Assembly: GCA_030490835.1 (NCBI GenBank)
Contig: CM059971.1
Span: 26,715,817-26,779,816 of the forward strand
Direction of reading: 5' to 3'
DNA: 64,000 bases
Source: Annona cherimola
Lineage: Eukaryota; Streptophyta; Magnoliopsida; Magnoliales; Annonaceae
Shown here: positions 1-11,624 of the stretch, one piece after another
How the letters are laid out: each line of letters opens with the position of its first letter
Position numbering within the stretch: position 1 is the first letter of the stretch
Made by a program: the position numbers and the translations under genes
The notes under the pieces: generated by a model
Seen by the model: the letters and a program-made list of their open reading frames with translations, nothing else
Databases searched by the model: none
Told to the model about the DNA's origin: nothing

Positions 1-2901
1 GGTATTTCGAGTGCATGTATTGAGGATGTACTATTTGTAGAAGGACTTAAACACGACTTAATGAGTATTAGTCAGCTATGTGATAAAGGATATAAAGTTG
101 TATTTGAATCCTCTATATGCAATATTTTTGATGATGAACACATAATCTTTAGTGGCAAAAGACATGGAAATATATATTTAGTTTGTCTTGATGAACTAGA
201 AGAAAAATGTCTAATAGCCATAGAAAATGATCCATGGATATGGCATACAAGGCTTGAACATATAAATATGTCAAACATTAAAACATTATGGAAAAAGAAT
301 CTAGTATAAGAGTTACCAAAACTTGAATATGACAAGGATAAGATTTGCAAAGCTTGTCAATTATCTAAACAACCCAAAATGTCATTTTCCACCAAAAAGA
401 AAATCTCAACAACTAGATCACTTGAATTATTGCATATGGATCTTTATGGGTCATCAGACATTTTAACTCTTGGTGGGAAAAAGTATATATATGTAATTAT
501 TTATGATTTTTCAAGATTCACTTGGATTATACTCTTAGCTAGCAAAGATGAAGCATTGTCTATGTTTGTCACATTTTCAAATTTGGTGCAAAATGAAAAG
601 CAAAGTTCAATCATTTTCATTAGAAGTGATCATTATGGTGAATTTGAAAATAATAAATTCATAGAATTTTGTAAAGAAAAAGTAATTCATCATACATTCT
701 CTACACCTAGAACTCCTCAACAAAATGGAGTTGTTGAAAGAAAAAACCGGACAATACAAGAGATGGCTAGAACTATGCTAAATGAGAGTAAATTATCCAA
801 AAGATTTTGGGGCAAAGCTGTAAGTACAACTTGTCATGTATTAAACCAAGTTATCATTAGAGCAATATTGAGAAAGACCCTATATGAACTTTGGAAAGGC
901 AGAAAACCAAATATATTATATTTTCATACTTTTGGACGTACTTGTTATGTGTTGAACAATGGAAAAATAAATTTAAGAAAATTAGATACCAAAAGTGATG
1001 AAGCTATTTTCCTAGGTTATTCATCAAATAGCAAAGCGTATAGGATTTTCAACAAAAGAAATCAAATAATGGAGGAATCAATACATGTTGTTTTTAATGA
1101 ATTTAACCAAGTTCCTAAAAGGGTGGAGGAACTAAGTGATGCAGATGATACAAAAATAAAACAATAAGAGCAATAAGAGGAAACCGAGTTTAAATCAGAA
1201 AATTCCACGAAGAAAAAGGTAAGTGAAGGTAATAATTCCTATAAACCTCCAAATGATTTGAAATTCAAAAATGTTCATCCAATTGAACAAGTCATTGGCA
1301 ATATCTATGAAGAAATAAAAACTAGAAGGTCGAAGCAAAATATTTGTGGACAATATGCCTTTATATCAAAATTTGAACCAACAACTATTGATCAAGCTCT
1401 TAATGATGAAAACTGGGTTACTGCAATGCAAGAAGAGTTAAATCAATTTGAAAAGAACAACGTATGATATTTAGTTCCTAGACCTAATGATTGCACTATT
1501 ATTGGTACCAAATGGATATTTAGGAACAAATTGGACGAAAGTGGACTAATAATAAGAAACAAAGCTAGATTAATAGTCAAAGGATATTCCTAAGAAGAAG
1601 GGATTGATTTTGAAGAATCATATGCACCCGTGGCTAGATTAGAAGTCATACGCATTTTACTAGCATTTGCTTCTCACATGGATTTCAAATTATTTCAAAT
1701 GGATGTAAAGAGCGCATTTTTAAATGGATACTTAAATGAAGAAGTATATGTTGTGCAACCTCCTGGATTTGAAGAAAAGGATCAATCAAAATATATTTAC
1801 AAATTAACCAAAGCATTATATGGACTAAAACAAGCTCCATGAGCTTGGTATGAAAGGTTAAATAGATTTCTGATTGATTATGATTTTCAAAGAGGAAAAG
1901 TGGATACTACTTTATTCATCAAGTATAAAAATAAAAATATTTTAATTGTACAAATTTATGTAGACAACATAATATTTAGTGCTACTGATGAAACTTTATA
2001 CCAAGAATTTTCTAAGATAATATAGAGCGAATTTGAGATGAGCATGATGGGAGAATTAAATTTCTTCCTTGGACTACAAATTAAGCAACAAGCCGAAGAA
2101 ATTTTCATAAATCAGTCCAAGTATATCAAAGAAATGTTAAAGAAATTCGGATTGCAGACAAGCAAAGGGGCAAATACTCCAATGAGTTCAACAATCAAGA
2201 TCGACATAGATGAAAACGGTAGATGCATCAATCAAAAGCTTTATAGAAGTATGATAAGATCATTGTTATATTTAACTGCTTCTAGACTAGATATTCTTTT
2301 CAGTGTCTGTATGTGTTCAAGATTTCAAGCATGTTCTAAAGAATCTCATTTATTGGTTGTGAAAAGAATTTTTAAGTATTTGATAAATACCATTAATCTT
2401 GGACTTTGGTATCCAAAGGGGTCAACACTTGATCTAATCGACTATTCGGATGTAGATTTCACCGGTTACAAAGTAGATAGAAAAAGTACTAGTCGAACAT
2501 GTCAATTCTTTGGAAACATATTGGTTTTATGGTATTCAAGGAAACAAACTAGTGATGCTCTATCTATAGCGGAAGCTGAATATATAGCAGCCAAGAGTTG
2601 TTGTGCCCAATTACTTTGGATGAAATAACAATTAAAAGACTATGGTATTGATTATTATAACATTTCTATCAGATGTGATAATACTAGTGTAATCTGTTTA
2701 ACTAAAAATTCAGTATTACATTCAAGAACTAAACACATAGATGTAAGATATCATTTTATTCGTAAACATGTAGAAAATCATGATGTTTGTTTGGAATATA
2801 TGAAAACTGAGGATCAAATTGCTGATATATTCACCAAACCTTTAGCAAAGGATCAATTTTGCAAAATTAGAAATGACATGGGGGTGATTGAGCTAAATTA
2901 G
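1..2901 (+). pseudogene. Copia pol polyprotein (IN-RT-RNase H), eight in-frame stops
   Basis: One reading frame runs the whole length without a frameshift. It holds a GAG-pre-integrase HHCC region (WHTRLEH, then CKACQ near 355), integrase (HMDLYG, RSDHYGE, TPQQNGVVERKNRT), RT ([11 protein letters not shown] near 1700, YGLKQAP near 1820, IYVDN near 1960) and RNase H (EAEYIAA near 2575, TKHIDVRYHFIR near 2730, ADIFTKPL near 2825). Stops lie at 307, 1165, 1174, 1465, 1591, 1840, 2023 and 2626. Most are explained by one C-to-T or G-to-A change, such as Gln or Trp codons. The RT YVDD box reads YVDN, so a catalytic aspartate is also lost. Its N-terminal part lies outside the window. The natural end is the TAG at 2899-2901. 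Confidence 0.9.
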
Positions 2902-3293
2902 AAAAATTAGATGAAAAATAGACTTAGAAAAATTTAAGTCGATAAACCAAGTCGATTCCAAGGCAGCCAAGTTGACTCTACTAAAGTCGACTTGGGCCTA
3001 GTGAAGTCGACTCCGCCTCTAGGCGAAGTCGACTCCACGCATGTGACCGTCAGAATTTCAGCCTTTATATTTTCTTTTCTTCTCTCTTCTTCTTATTTCC
3101 TCTCCCGCGCTGGCAGCCCTGTCTTTCCATTTTTCCTCTGGCAAATCTTACTTTCTCTCTCTTTCTATTTCTCTCTCTCTCTCGGACTCCCTTTCCTCAC
3201 TGGACTCTCTATCCCTCTCTGCTCCCTCCATTGCATTCACCATTCTTTTTCAAAGCTCCATTTGAAAGTTCCATTTCCAAAAATCCATCTTCA
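2902..3293 (+). other. Spacer between pol and env-like ORF with GTCGAC palindromes
   Basis: This noncoding stretch follows the pol stop. It has GTCGAC in an AAGTCGACT context about every 21 bases at roughly 2985-3032, then a pyrimidine-rich tract (TTCTCTCTT and CTCTCTCT runs, about 3065-3240) just before the env-like start. The same palindrome fills the element's LTR. Confidence 0.6.
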
Positions 3294-4893
3294 ATGGCAC
3301 CCAAATCCAGATTGCTTAAGCCAGCCATATCCAAGCCATCACTAAGGCCTGTTCCCAGACCTTCAAAATCCGCTACTGAAGAGGAAATTCCCAGGAGACA
3401 GTGGACCCCTGCGAAACGAACTCGGGAGGAACCATCGACTTCCACAAGTCGACGGGTTCGATTTCAAACTGCCACTCCATCTACAGCAAGAGCTCAAGGC
3501 TCCGAAAATCAAACCATGAGTACAAATATAGGAGGAAGGAGAACTCCTGCTACCAAAGGGCAAGTCTTGAAGATGCCTATAATATTTTAAGACAGAATTG
3601 CAGCACAGTCGATTCTACAAATCGTTTTATGAACGGAAGGTATTCATTTCGTAAATTATTGACTTCAAGTTCTTGAGCGATTATGAGTTTGATATTGAAG
3701 AACTATTAGACTTCCAAGGCTAGACGGGATTGTTAAAAGAAGATGATAGAGTATATCCTGACCTGACGAGGATATTCTACTATTTATGGGATGATAACTC
3801 CTTTAGTACATATGTGAAATGAGTAGAAATGTTCTTAGGAACAATGGGAGCAGCTACCCTAAGCAATGCACTGATGAAAGTGGGAAGAATTCTACATGTA
3901 CCATTCGAAGAAGGGCAACTTCTTGAGGATCTAACCCTAGATCAGATGTATAATTACTTAACAAGGAGCAACAAGTATCATCCAGGTGTTAAATTCCTAC
4001 ACTACATGGATTTATCCCTAAGGCTGAGGGTTCTTAGGCTACTCATCGCCTATTGTATCTATCCCAAGGGTGGTGGAAGAAACCAACTGAACCGGCAGGA
4101 GGCAGGGATTCTATGGAAAGTAGCTAATAAAGTCAAGGTCAGCATACCGCGACTATTTTTGGAAGCCCTAGCATCAAGGAAGGATAACCCACGAGGGGAT
4201 CTTCCATATGAGACATGGATCATGAGGATTGTAGAATTCTATGGAGTTGATATTGATGATGAACCATTTGAGGTTCTAAAATCAATAAATGCCATCAACA
4301 AAGCCTTGCTCCAACGAATGAAAATCAATGTGGAGCAATTCAGAGTAGAGCAGATCCAAGAAAGAATGGGTGTACCAGCTCCAGAAGAAGCCTGAGATGC
4401 ACAGGTTCAAGAGGAGCAGCCCTCGCCATATCTAAGGGAACAACCTATTCATGATGCACCAGCATCACTATTTTCACATGATTCTTGCTCGCCTCATGGC
4501 TCAAAGGTTCCCGATCTTGCTCCTAGGCCTCCGTCTTGGGAAACACCAGTGAATGCTATCCGAGAGCACCTGGAGCAGCTTGAGGATTGAATCACAAATC
4601 AGATCGCCGGGGTTACGAACACCATGGTAGACATGCATTCTCGACAAGATCATATGGATCGGGAATTGCGAACCATACGATACCATTTGACATCCGGGCA
4701 CCATCGAAATCAGCCTATCCCTGAACTCGATCCTTTTGACACCGGATCGGTTCAACGTGATCCTACCCCAACTCCCGTATCATCATTTTATTCTTCCGCT
4801 CATGTTCGACCCATCAAACTTCATCAAAGTCCTTATCCCATTTCTAAATTTCATTTTACCAAGTCTTTGGTCATTGACTCTCTGTTTGCCTGA
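3294..4893 (+). pseudogene. Sirevirus env-like ORF remnant
   Basis: The likely start is ATG at 3294 (MAPKSRLLKP), giving a basic, Ser/Pro/Arg-rich N-terminus as far as about 3590. Reading then breaks with stops and frame changes until about 3829. From there one frame runs to 4893 with stops at 4393 and about 4588. The 3829-4393 block (188 residues, with YHPGVKFLHYMDLSLRLRVL and later LPYETWIMRIV) resembles the plant transposon protein domain found in second ORFs of Sireviruses. That assignment comes from memory of the family, not a search. The tail is hydrophilic and holds a heptad-like MHSRQDHMDRELRTI stretch. I see no clear signal peptide or membrane anchor, so an envelope role is not shown by the sequence. 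Position after pol and before the purine tract supports element ownership rather than a host gene. Confidence 0.65.
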
Positions 4894-4897
4894 TTGA

Positions 4898-4912
4898 CAA
4901 AAAGGGGGAGAT
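4898..4912 (+). promoter_or_regulatory. Upstream polypurine-tract-like sequence
   Basis: A purine run of the form AAAAAGGGGGAGA lies just after the env-like stop and about 430 bases before the LTR. It looks like a polypurine tract but is not next to the LTR, so it may be a duplicate or secondary tract. Sireviruses are reported to carry more than one such tract. Confidence 0.45.
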
Positions 4913-5324
4913 AGGATATAGGATAGGAGGAGGAGATAGGATAGGTTGGATAGGTTGAGTGTTTGTTCTTGGGTAGGTTAAGTGTTTGTTTTTGGGTTCG
5001 GTAGATTGCATATAGGTTTCATTTTCTTTTTCATTGTAATTTGTATGAAATTTTTTGATCATATATATGAAAAGGTTGGTTATGAAAAGTTTGCTAATTA
5101 TTTCTGCAAAATTTATCATTATGCTTTGATCATTACTTTAATGCTTTGCCCTAATGTACTGTTACAAAATGGGTGAATGACTTGTGATTATTTGAAACAA
5201 CATATGCAAATGAAACATATATGATAATTTTAACAAAATCAAAAGGTAAATGACTTATAATTATCCTAAAAATGATAAATGATATGTTCAAAGGTATAAA
5301 CTCAAATTAGTTTTGTCAATTATC

Positions 5325-5338
5325 AAAAAGGGGAAAAT
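5325..5338 (+). promoter_or_regulatory. Polypurine tract next to 3' LTR
   Basis: The purine run AAAAAGGGGAAAA ends one or two bases before the LTR boundary, where plus-strand DNA synthesis would be primed. It fits the CAAAAAGGGG form usual for Sireviruses, with A replacing G near its end. Confidence 0.7.
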
Positions 5339-5501
5339 TCTTAGAAACAATGGTTGAAATCAAATACAAATATCCAAAGTACAGATTTTGATGATTAACG
5401 ATACAATTTGAGTAAGTGTTTGGCTACTAACAATATTTGTGTATTGTTTAAGGAAATAAAAATATAAAATATAAAATATGTCAGATCAAGTCGATCTCCA
5501 A

Positions 5502-5579
5502 GTCGACTCTAACATCGACTTAGGCGAAGTCGATCCCGAAGTCGACTCTAACATCGACTTAGGCGAAGTCGATCCCGAA
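5502..5579 (+). repeat. 39-bp tandem duplication inside LTR
   Basis: Two adjacent 39-bp copies each start GTCGACTCTA and end TCGATCCCGAA. The unit carries the LTR palindrome GTCGAC. Confidence 0.85.
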
Positions 5580-6767
5580 GTCGACTTCACTAGCGACTTC
5601 AAGAGGCATTTTTTCAACAGCATTGAAATTGAAGACTTTGACTTACTGAAGTCACAAACGAAGTCGACTCCACTTGTGACTTGGGTGAAGTAGCAGACGA
5701 AGTCGACTCCAGTATCGACTTCAAGCAGCTTTTTCTTTCTAGCACTGAAATTAGGTTGCAAAGATGATGAAATCGCAACCAAAGTCAACTCCACATACGA
5801 CTTGGGTGAAGTCACAGGCAAAGTCAACTCCAGCTTCAACTTCAACTTGGAAGAGCAAATTTTCGACTTCAAGCCAATGGACAAACCGACTTCAAGACAA
5901 GCTTGAGTCAAATTAAGGATGAAGTAACCTAAATTTTTCAACTTGAATATATGAAAACCAATCCAAGAAAGATACATGAATTCGATCATTACAAATCAAA
6001 GTTGAAAGTGTTCTTACAAGATTCAAGTTTGTCAAAGTTCTCCAAACTTAAAGATAAAGGGATATGGTACAGATAAAGCCCCAAATATTGAAAAGGAAGA
6101 AGAAGTTAAGAAAGCAAGAGATTTCAACAAAAATCTAACTGACTTGGCAAGAGGAAGAAGCCCAGTCACACACAAAGTCAACTCCAAGATCAACTTGGGT
6201 CAAGTCCTAGACCAACTCGACTCAAAAGACAAACTTGAGAATTGAAGAACTGATGAAGTCGCACCTGAAGTTGACTCCATCATGCAACTTGGGTGAAGTC
6301 ACACACGAAGTCGACTCCATATGCGACTTGGAGAAATAACATTAGAATTTTTGAATGTTGGAACATTTATTTCATCCCAACCAACTTCACAAGGTTCATA
6401 TTTCTCCCTTTGCTATATCTAGATACTCAAGCACACGAAGATTAAGGGAAAAAAGGTTGAAAAAAGAAAAAAAAAAGTGCTACTAAGAGTTTTCATATAC
6501 TTTTCTCTACAAATTGAGTGATCTATACACTTTTAAATGAAGAACAAGCTTCGAAGTTGCTATTTACATCAATGAAGATCAAATAGTTGCTTCTGCAGAT
6601 TCTTCCTCGAACTGATTCTGCCTGCACAAATCTGTAAAGTGTAGATTTTCTTTGTTTCATCTCATTATTTGTTTCTGGTGCTTGGTTTGAGTTTGGTGTA
6701 TCAAACCAAGTTATAGAAAAGTAGGGTTGTGACTGGAGTGGAACTCGTCGCCTACTTGTGCTACTTG

Positions 6768-6864
6768 TTGTATATGCCCCCTAGAGTTAGAATCTAGAAG
6801 AGAGCAGAGGCTCTGGTTGTATATGCCCCCTAGAGCTAGAATCTAGAAGAAAGCGGAGGCTCTA
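6768..6864 (+). repeat. 49-bp tandem duplication inside LTR
   Basis: Two nearly identical copies start TTGTATATGCCCCCTAGAG with a 49-base period. The reverse-strand LTR at 15.7-15.8 kb has the same doubled unit, so the duplication predates both insertions. Confidence 0.85.
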
Positions 6865-7130
6865 TTTAGATTCGAGGAATACATAGTGGAACTCAAGTCA
6901 TAAAGGAGTGTGAGCTTGGAAGAGTGGAGTAGGAAAGGTTGCCCAAACCACTATAAAAATTGTCTACTGTTTTCATTTCCACTTGCTTTATCTTTTGCTC
7001 TCCGTTTGATTCATTGAAAGGGGATTAAACTAAACCAGGGTAGAATCCATAAGTAAGACTTTTAATTTTTGAATACCCAATTCACCCCTCCCCTCTTGGG
7101 TAATTGTCATCAACTCAGGACCAACAATAA

Positions 7131-7460
7131 TGTCATTTATACCTTAATTAGAGAATTAGAAACCCAGATAATATAATTTAATGAAATCCACCTTAATCTA
7201 ACAGTGTCTAACAGTATCTAACATCATCTAACCACATCTAATTTTTTATATTAATAAGTTAATCCTAATTTAACAGCTGTAATATGATCCTAGGCCCCTT
7301 ATAAGGTCATTTATGCTTTAATTACAGAATTTGAAACTAAGATAATACGATTTAATAAAATTCACCTTAATCTAACAGCGTTTAACAGCATCTAACAGCA
7401 TCTAAACGCATCTAACTGAATCTAACAATATCTAACAATATCTAATTTTGATAATTTTAA
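7131..7460. repeat. Two-copy repeat with internal ATCTAACAG array
   Basis: A unit of about 170-180 bases occurs twice in tandem (starting TGTCATTTAT near 7131 and GGTCATTTAT near 7305). Each copy contains a run of imperfect 10-11-base units close to ATCTAACAGC. No coding sense is visible. Confidence 0.65.
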
Positions 7461-8090
7461 AAATATTCTGCAAAAGATATATACTTAATAATTTATTTCA
7501 GAATTACGTAAACCTTTAAATAATTTTAAAACTAAATAAATGTATAATTTCATAATTAAAAATAATAACTAATTTAAATTAAATGAAATAGAAATTTATG
7601 TATATATGTAAAACTATAATAATTATTATATATATGACGCTGTAAAACTAAAATTGTAATAAGTTAAATATAACTGTAATTTAGATTGAGTATATAAATA
7701 TTTGTTACTTTTTGGGATTAGTTAAATAATGAATTTAGTAAATAACTATATTTAATAGAAATTTTATATTAAAATTATAAAATAATATTATTTACAGTTT
7801 ATATTATAAATTTAATGTATTAATATACTAATTGTGATTTATTGTTACTAGAATTAATAAATTTAAAATAAAAATAAAAATTTATTTACTTCAAGTGAAT
7901 TGAATATAAAATTATCAATTTAATAAATATTTACATTGAATGAAAAATTGGTAAAAAATCATCCAATCAAATTTAAAGTCCAATGAAATTTTTTTGATAT
8001 AAAGCTATAATTTAGATTTTAATAACTAAATATATATCATTTTTGGGACTGATTTAATAATTAAGTGTTTTTATATTAGTAAAAAATTGT
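7461..8090. other. AT-rich intergenic DNA
   Basis: Very AT-rich sequence with no ORF or recognisable element. Confidence 0.6.
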
Positions 8091-8099
8091 TTAATGTAT

Positions 8100-8600
8100 C
8101 CACCCGAATCTGCCTAAATTACTACTCTTATATTATTAGTACTTTATTTTTTAACTCAAATTCAGCCTAATAAATTTTATTGTTAAATACTTATATAAAT
8201 AATTAAAATTTTATATTATGGTATTAAACTTTAAAATAAAATAAATTAACAATTAGATATTAAAAATATATTATATATAATATATTTTTTAATATATGTT
8301 TTAAGAAATGTCAATAAAAATGTTCTCTCTTACTTTAGAAGAAACTTATCCACAACTATAACTATCTTACTTTTTAATTTCTTTCTTTTCCTTAGTTTTC
8401 CTTCAATGTGGTATCTTCTATGCCAATTGGTGATAAACCTTTAATGTCAGTTTTCTTAGAATTGCCAATGGTTGATTGACCTTAGAGAAGGCTACTGTAT
8501 GTAGCTATTTCAATGAGATTCTAGATGCATATGAGAAAGACAAGAAGTTCTATCTCTACCTGGTGAGAGGATCATTGTCAAAAGCTCTATATCATCGACA
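8100..8600 (+). repeat. Dispersed repeat, copy A (partner at 54940-55430)
   Basis: By eye this segment is collinear with 54940-55430 in the same orientation. Shared blocks include AAATAAATTAACAATT, TTAGATATTA, AGAAGAAACT and CATATGAGAAAG followed by AGAAGTTCTATCTC. The copies differ by many substitutions and small indels, so the duplication is old. The partner lies just beyond the NBS-LRR gene. It could be a transposon fragment or a remnant of segmental duplication. Confidence 0.6.
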
Positions 8601-10980
8601 TTTGGTGTCATTTATGTTTACTAAGTAACATTTTGTTAGAATTAACTCAATTTTTCTTGAGTTGTAAATTTTTAGAATGCTGTAGATAGAGCTCAAGTAT
8701 TCTTTTAGTTTTTATTTAAAAAAAGAAGTATTCTTTTGGCTTTATATTAGCCAAACTAACATTGGTTGCTTCAATTAAACATCTGAATTTAGAAAAGATA
8801 AAAAGAAGGACAGGAGGAGGTGGTGATATGTGGTTTTCTGAATTCATTTTTGTTATGAGTTACTGCATACTTTCTGTCATTAAGTCTTGAACACGGTTAG
8901 ACATCGGAGATTGAGATTGATTTAGGATGTCACGCTACATAGTATATTAGGATGTAGTTGAAAGGTAGTTAATGAAGTTGACTCAAGAATTTTGAAAAAT
9001 GTTGGAAAATTATGTTGATTTACACTAATGGAAAGTGAAAATAACTATTAAACACTCATAACGGAGAACTGATAATTTCATGATCTAAGTTGTGGACTAT
9101 GTTGTAGACGAGTGGCTTCTCTCATATCACTCTAATAGAAAAATACTAGTTAACTATCCAATTAACATTAATCAATTTGATGAGTAGAATAGTAAGTGGA
9201 GCACTTCCAAGGAATGTCTAGTTCTGCTCTACTAGGTGGAGGTTACCTTTATGTGAATTCTAGGGCATTCATCTGTGTGTTTCATTTGAAAGAATAGCAT
9301 TCTAGTTCCTCTTGTAAGTTGAAAAATTAGCAGATATTTTTCATCTTGAATTTAGCAGCTACTTTTTATCATCAACCAAATTAATTTGCTCCATGTTCTA
9401 TCTGTTTGTGTGGGCGGGAAAAAATTCATTAGATAAATGTCTTTCTTAGCCGCATTAGGAAATTTAGTTCAATTTTTTTTGGAGTTGTTCTTGGATTTTA
9501 TTTCATCTTGATCTTTCAGATGAGATGTGTGGAAATGTCACTTGAATTATATTCTAGTTTCTTTTTATCTTAAACTATACCAGATTACGATTAACTCAAA
9601 TAGGCATTGCTAAACATTACCTATAAGTATTATCAAGATGCTTCAATGGTCCCTTTTGTTATGTAGCTTACTGATGACGAGAAGTGCATGTAGAGAACCT
9701 ATCGGTGGAGAAGAACTAGGAAGTTAAGCTGCAAAAGATATTATTAGTTGGGGTTTTGATGTAACAAAGACTTTTTTTTCTCATACTTCAATTATGTTGG
9801 TGGGTAAATTGGAAGTATCTTTATGTTTTGCTGCATGCAAATGTTACATGCATGATTAATCTTCCTAGAATGCTTTAGACTTTTCTATTGAGATTGTACT
9901 TTTGAACCACTTTGTTTCTATTTTATGCTTGTACTTGCCAAAGAAAAAGGTGCTCAAATATTTTGTATTTTTTAATTAAAGAGAGACATGCACGTGCATT
10001 CTAAAATAATAAAAATGGAATATTTATTATCATTGCCAAGCAATGAAGCTAAGACATAGAGATTGTTCTAATACTAATGTGGGATAATCATAATCAAATC
10101 AATCTAATGAATCATAGAGTGGCCTACCTCATAGGAGATCACACCATAAGGGTTAGGGAAGCAGGGTCGATATTGCACCTCAAATTATAATTCATTAGCT
10201 GGATTAGAATCACAAATCAGAGACCAACCATAATTTTCATTGTCTAAATGGTTATAGTTTTGGAAATGAGAGCTCAAGGATTTTGCCATGTAATAAAATG
10301 GGTTTTCAATAACTCTCTTATAGTAGTGGAGAGCGGAGAATTCTAGGACATCCTTGTACAGAAGATTTCTCCTATTAGCTATCGAAAGGGATAACTTTCT
10401 GTTAGGATGTCCATTCCAATTATCCAAATTAGGATAGTCATCTCAATGCAAGTTGGGAACTTATCTATCCCGATTGGGACAACCCTCATCCTCGAGAAGC
10501 CCACATGGACATAGATTCTAATATTGGCAAACAACAGAGAATACAGAAGGACATGGAAATTAAAAGAGCTGCTAGCACAAACGGAGGGGATAAAATCAAG
10601 AATATTCCATTGCCAACATATGATGAGGAGATAAAATTTCTCGGAAGATGGAACCGGGTAGAAATTTTAGCATAAGGTTCACTTACTTTTTGGCATTACA
10701 AATAAAGGAAGCTGAAGCAGACAGACAATTATATGGTAGTTGCAGATAATGGTCTAAATGACATGTCGAAGATGAAATTACTAAGGAAAATACGGCTATT
10801 CGGTTGGCATTTGTTTACAAGATGTATACTAACAAAACTTAATCTAAATAGAAGAAACGAATTCACTTCTCCTTGTTAACTTTCTAAATGGACTAGGGAT
10901 TTCAAGATCTGGCCTGAAATACCTCATCAAGGAAATTATAAGTCCAAGCACCATTTTTAAGTTGTTAGTTTTCGTTATGT
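8601..10980. other. Noncoding DNA, nothing recognised
   Basis: The stretch is AT-rich with scattered short ORFs and no family signature. A minus-strand 80-residue ORF (10185-10427) and a plus-strand stop-free stretch near 10480-10670 match nothing I know, and I do not call them genes. Confidence 0.5.
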
Positions 10981-10989
10981 TTTATGTAA

Positions 10990-11178
10990 TAGAAATTAGC
11001 CCGCCAATGTTCTTACCAGGTTGGTCTTTTTGTACGGGGAAATCCCCTGGTTGTATTATAAACCTTTTGTAAAATAATTTTGTGTATTGTAGGTTCGGCT
11101 GAGTTTTCGTCCTATCCTTTTTTGTATTATTTGGAGCGGTGAGGATAACCAATGGACTTAACCTAAAAATAATAATAA
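10990..11178 (+). mobile_element. Possible LINE 3' UTR and tail
   Basis: The TTTTTGTACGGGG, CCCTGGTTGTATTATAAA and AACCTAAAAATAATAATAA series resembles the 3' untranslated end and A-rich tail of plant L1 elements. No coding part is attached and I could not find target duplications. This is a tentative family call. Confidence 0.3.
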
Positions 11179-11320
11179 TTCACACCTAGATCATCGAGCT
11201 AATTCTAGGTAAGGTCTCCAAGCCAAGCTGTGGGAATTTCTTTGAGCTCCCTTCAAGCTTTAGTCATTTCCCATTTTGTGTACTAAAAAAGAAACGCAAG
11301 CTGTGGGAATTTACACCCCA

Positions 11321-11590
11321 TGGTTCACCATCCAAAAACTTGTTTTTATATTTTTTTTGAAATTTTTTTATACAACTAATTAAGTGTGTTTAACATGTGT
11401 TTCAAATTTTACCAGTTTTGGAGATTTTTAGGTTTTTTAGATTTTTTAAATTACTGATTTTAATAAATCCAAAAAAATTCAAAATTTTCCAAAAGTGGTA
11501 AATTTTGATATACATATTAACATCTTGGATTAATAGTTGTATAAAAAAATTTCAAAAATCTCAAAGAAAATGTGGTTTCAAGGTAAACCA
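11321..11590. mobile_element. Fold-back MITE-like element, 270 bp
   Basis: The left arm (11321-11422) begins TGGTTCACC. The right arm (11489-11590) ends GGTAAACCA, and the arms are imperfect inverted repeats of about 100 bases. Shared arm blocks include GAAATTTTTTTATACAACTA and its complement. The loop is AT-rich with repeated GGATTTTTTAGATTTTT-like sequence. There is no coding capacity. A clear target duplication was not found. Confidence 0.65.
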
Positions 11591-11624
11591 AGAATAACAC
11601 TTTAAACTGTGATCAAATCACTGT

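Larger units (their letters stand above)
1..7126 (+). mobile_element. Sirevirus-like Ty1/copia retrotransposon, 5' part outside window
   Basis: Seen in order on the plus strand: GAG-pre-integrase, integrase, reverse transcriptase and RNase H coding sequence, a broken env-like ORF, a purine tract, and one LTR ending in CA. A second ORF after pol, purine tracts of the form AAAAAGGGG and an LTR ending with a pyrimidine-rich stretch before CCAACA are typical of the Sirevirus (SIRE/Maximus) branch of copia elements. The gag, primer-binding site and 5' LTR would lie left of the window. The copy is dead: pol carries eight stops and the env-like ORF has stops and frame changes. The 3' flank begins ATAAT, which would be the target duplication if the 5' flank matches it. 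Confidence 0.88.
5339..7126 (+). repeat. 3' LTR of the Sirevirus-like element
   Basis: The LTR is about 1.79 kb. The left end is placed by alignment by eye to the reverse-strand LTR at 15441-17067, whose 5' end reads TGTTGGAAACA. Here the equivalent is TCTTAGAAACA, so the terminal TG has mutated. The right end is CCAACA after a TTCACCCCTCCCCTCTTGGG-type stretch. Inside are dense GTCGAC palindromes (5480-6330), a 39-bp tandem duplication (5502-5579) and a 49-bp tandem duplication (6768-6864). Confidence 0.82.

Noticed and set aside
3829..4395. 188-residue ORF as a host gene
   Set aside because: It is in frame with further coding sequence to 4893 and sits between pol and the LTR of a Sirevirus-type element, so it is better explained as the element's env-like ORF.
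5486..5989. 167-residue minus-strand ORF
   Set aside because: It is the antisense of the palindromic GTCGAC repeat array in the LTR; its repetitive sequence has no domain.
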